Below the pieces are notes generated by a model, which searched no databases, was not told where the DNA came from, and saw only the letters and a program-made list of their open reading frames with translations. A program made the translations under genes and the position numbers. From NCBI RefSeq assembly GCF_002909445.1, contig NZ_PPXC01000001.1:310001-374000 (forward strand): a DNA stretch of 64,000 bases, in the 5' to 3' direction. This document shows, one piece after another, positions 63,046 through 64,000 of this stretch. How positions within the stretch are numbered: position 1 is the stretch's first letter; each line of letters starts with the position of its first letter. Source of the DNA: Arthrobacter glacialis (GTDB lineage: Bacteria; Actinomycetota; Actinomycetes; Actinomycetales; Micrococcaceae).

Positions 63046-64000
63046 CCATGTCCGACGCCGTTTCCCGGGTTTTCGCCGGCAGCCTCTCCTCGCGCGCGGC
63101 CAGGGCAAGATAGCGGCACAGAATGCCTGTGAAGAGACTGCCGTCGCCGCCTCCCGGCTCCAAGCGAATCCCCTCCCCGGGCGTGCGGAGTTGGCGGGCA
63201 ACCGCGTCAATCAGCCCGGCGGCTTGGTCCAGGTACTCGGGCTGCCCCAGTTCCAGCAGTGCGGCCAGAATGGGGCCCTGGTTGTACGTGTAGATGGTGT
63301 TTTCAACGTCGCGGCCCGTGGCTGATGGGTGGATGCCGTCCACATAGAGCCCCAACTCCGGGTCAAAGAGTTCGCTGCGCAGCCACTCAACAATGCTCCG
63401 GGCCCTATCCACCTCGCCCATCCGGGTGAAGTGGAGTGCGGCGGGACCGTTGGCCGGGGTGTTCTTGAAATCACGTTTGCGGGACCAGTAGATGCCGCCG
63501 CCAAGGACCATGTCATGGGCAAGGTGCAGCTGTTTGTGCAGGGCGCTGACGGCGAACCGGGCCAGCGGTGCGCGGCGGCCCTTAACCTGCAGGTGGAGGT
63601 CGTTGAGCCGCGCGGCTGCCAGCGCCAGCCAGGCCATGTCGTCATAAAAATAGTTGGGAAAGCGCAGAAAGTTGCGGATCATGATGCCGCGCAGCAGGCG
63701 TTGTGCGCGTTGGAGTTCCTTGGCTGCGGCCGCTCCTTTTCCTGTGCTGAGCGCGAGCTGGGCCGCATCGATCATGGCGTCCAGATAGTGGGCCTGCCAC
63801 CAGTAGTTCCAGGGGGATTGCGGGGTTGAACGCCGGCGGCTGGCTACTTGCCCATCACCGGCGGCGTCAACGGCGCCTAGCCAAGTTCCGGGCAGGCCCA
63901 TGAGGCGGTGGCCAAAGCGGGTATTCACGTCCGAGCCGGCTTGTTCGGCGAGCGCCGCCCAGTGGGCGGCTGTGGCCCCGGCCGTGGTGGGCTGGAAGTG
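62897..64000 (-). CDS. Glycoside hydrolase family 76 protein, N-terminus outside the window
   Basis: 368 codons are present; the frame continues past 64000 without a start, so the window lacks the N-terminus. GH76 signatures: NTRFGHRLMGLPGTWLGA, NYWWQAHYLDAMIDAA, NYFYDDMAWLALAAARL (catalytic DD), GGGIYWSRKRDFKNTPANG and YTYNQGPILAALLELG. GH76 enzymes are alpha-1,6-mannanases. No signal peptide is visible in the part present, so a cytosolic form is possible. The C-terminus is a low-complexity PxP tail that overlaps the PAP2 remnant. Confidence 0.9.
   Translation of the reverse strand, partial: HFQPTTAGATAAHWAALAEQAGSDVNTRFGHRLMGLPGTWLGAVDAAGDGQVASRRRSTPQSPWNYWWQAHYLDAMIDAAQLALSTGKGAAAAKELQRAQRLLRGIMIRNFLRFPNYFYDDMAWLALAAARLNDLHLQVKGRRAPLARFAVSALHKQLHLAHDMVLGGGIYWSRKRDFKNTPANGPAALHFTRMGEVDRARSIVEWLRSELFDPELGLYVDGIHPSATGRDVENTIYTYNQGPILAALLELGQPEYLDQAAGLIDAVARQLRTPGEGIRLEPGGGDGSLFTGILCRYLALAAREERLPAKTRETASDMVRETAAAVAGQAPEQLSAAVQRWSIFAAAATCPQPGPAPASPQPAPRRP

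Overview
The window looks like a chromosome segment of a high-G+C Gram-positive bacterium, most likely a soil Micrococcaceae of the Arthrobacter/Pseudarthrobacter type. This is an inference from four things: G+C-rich codon use; a copper amine oxidase whose catalytic residues fall one position from those of the Arthrobacter globiformis enzyme; many regulator-plus-catabolic-gene modules; and several genes that look leaderless. No rRNA, tRNA, CRISPR array or intact insertion sequence was seen. All G+C statements are by eye.

Layout. 0-1 kb: the start of a fumarylacetoacetate-hydrolase-family gene and a block of 140-bp tandem repeats. 0.8-9.2 kb: an amine-catabolism cluster with an IclR regulator, APC permease, aldehyde dehydrogenase, AraC regulator, TetR regulator, copper amine oxidase and a Met/His-rich membrane protein translationally coupled to the oxidase. 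9.4-15.2 kb: a DUF998 remnant, a tandem-hotdog thioesterase, an MHS-type MFS transporter with a divergent LysR regulator, and a large pRiA4b ORF-3-domain protein. 15.4-27.9 kb: an accessory stretch of remnants (phenol-hydroxylase C-terminus, two transposase fragments, a deleted RibD-like reductase, a frameshifted zinc-ribbon protein), small orphan genes, an ECF42 sigma factor with its DGPF/YCII partner, a DUF1801/YdeI gene of atypical composition, two intact RibD-like reductases, a PRISE-like reductase and a VOC protein.

28.2-45.5 kb is the metabolic core: two polar amino-acid ABC transporter modules facing each other. The left module is TetR + aminotransferase, divergent from binding protein + permease + ATPase + M20 amidohydrolase. 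The right module is a run of minus-strand genes: binding protein, permease, ATPase, D-2-hydroxyacid dehydrogenase, amidohydrolase, TPP-dependent decarboxylase, M20 hydrolase and aldehyde dehydrogenase, with a divergent two-domain Lrp regulator. Read together, the right-hand enzymes can carry an imported amide to a 2-hydroxy acid, 2-oxo acid, aldehyde and carboxylate. The substrate is unknown, and I regard this as the best candidate for an undescribed pathway here.

45.5-64 kb: a paralogue of the 13-15 kb protein without its pRiA4b domain; a quinone-reductase-like gene; kynurenine formamidase + tryptophan 2,3-dioxygenase; an alpha/beta hydrolase; an RpiR-M20-DUF3100 operon with two matching palindromic operators; an EVE-HNH putative modification-dependent nuclease; a queuosine-precursor transporter beside tRNA-guanine transglycosylase; small SRPBCC, NUDIX, VOC and YdeI genes; an Lrp regulator divergent from a cystathionine-gamma-synthase-family enzyme; a degraded PAP2 gene; and a GH76 glycosidase running off the right edge.
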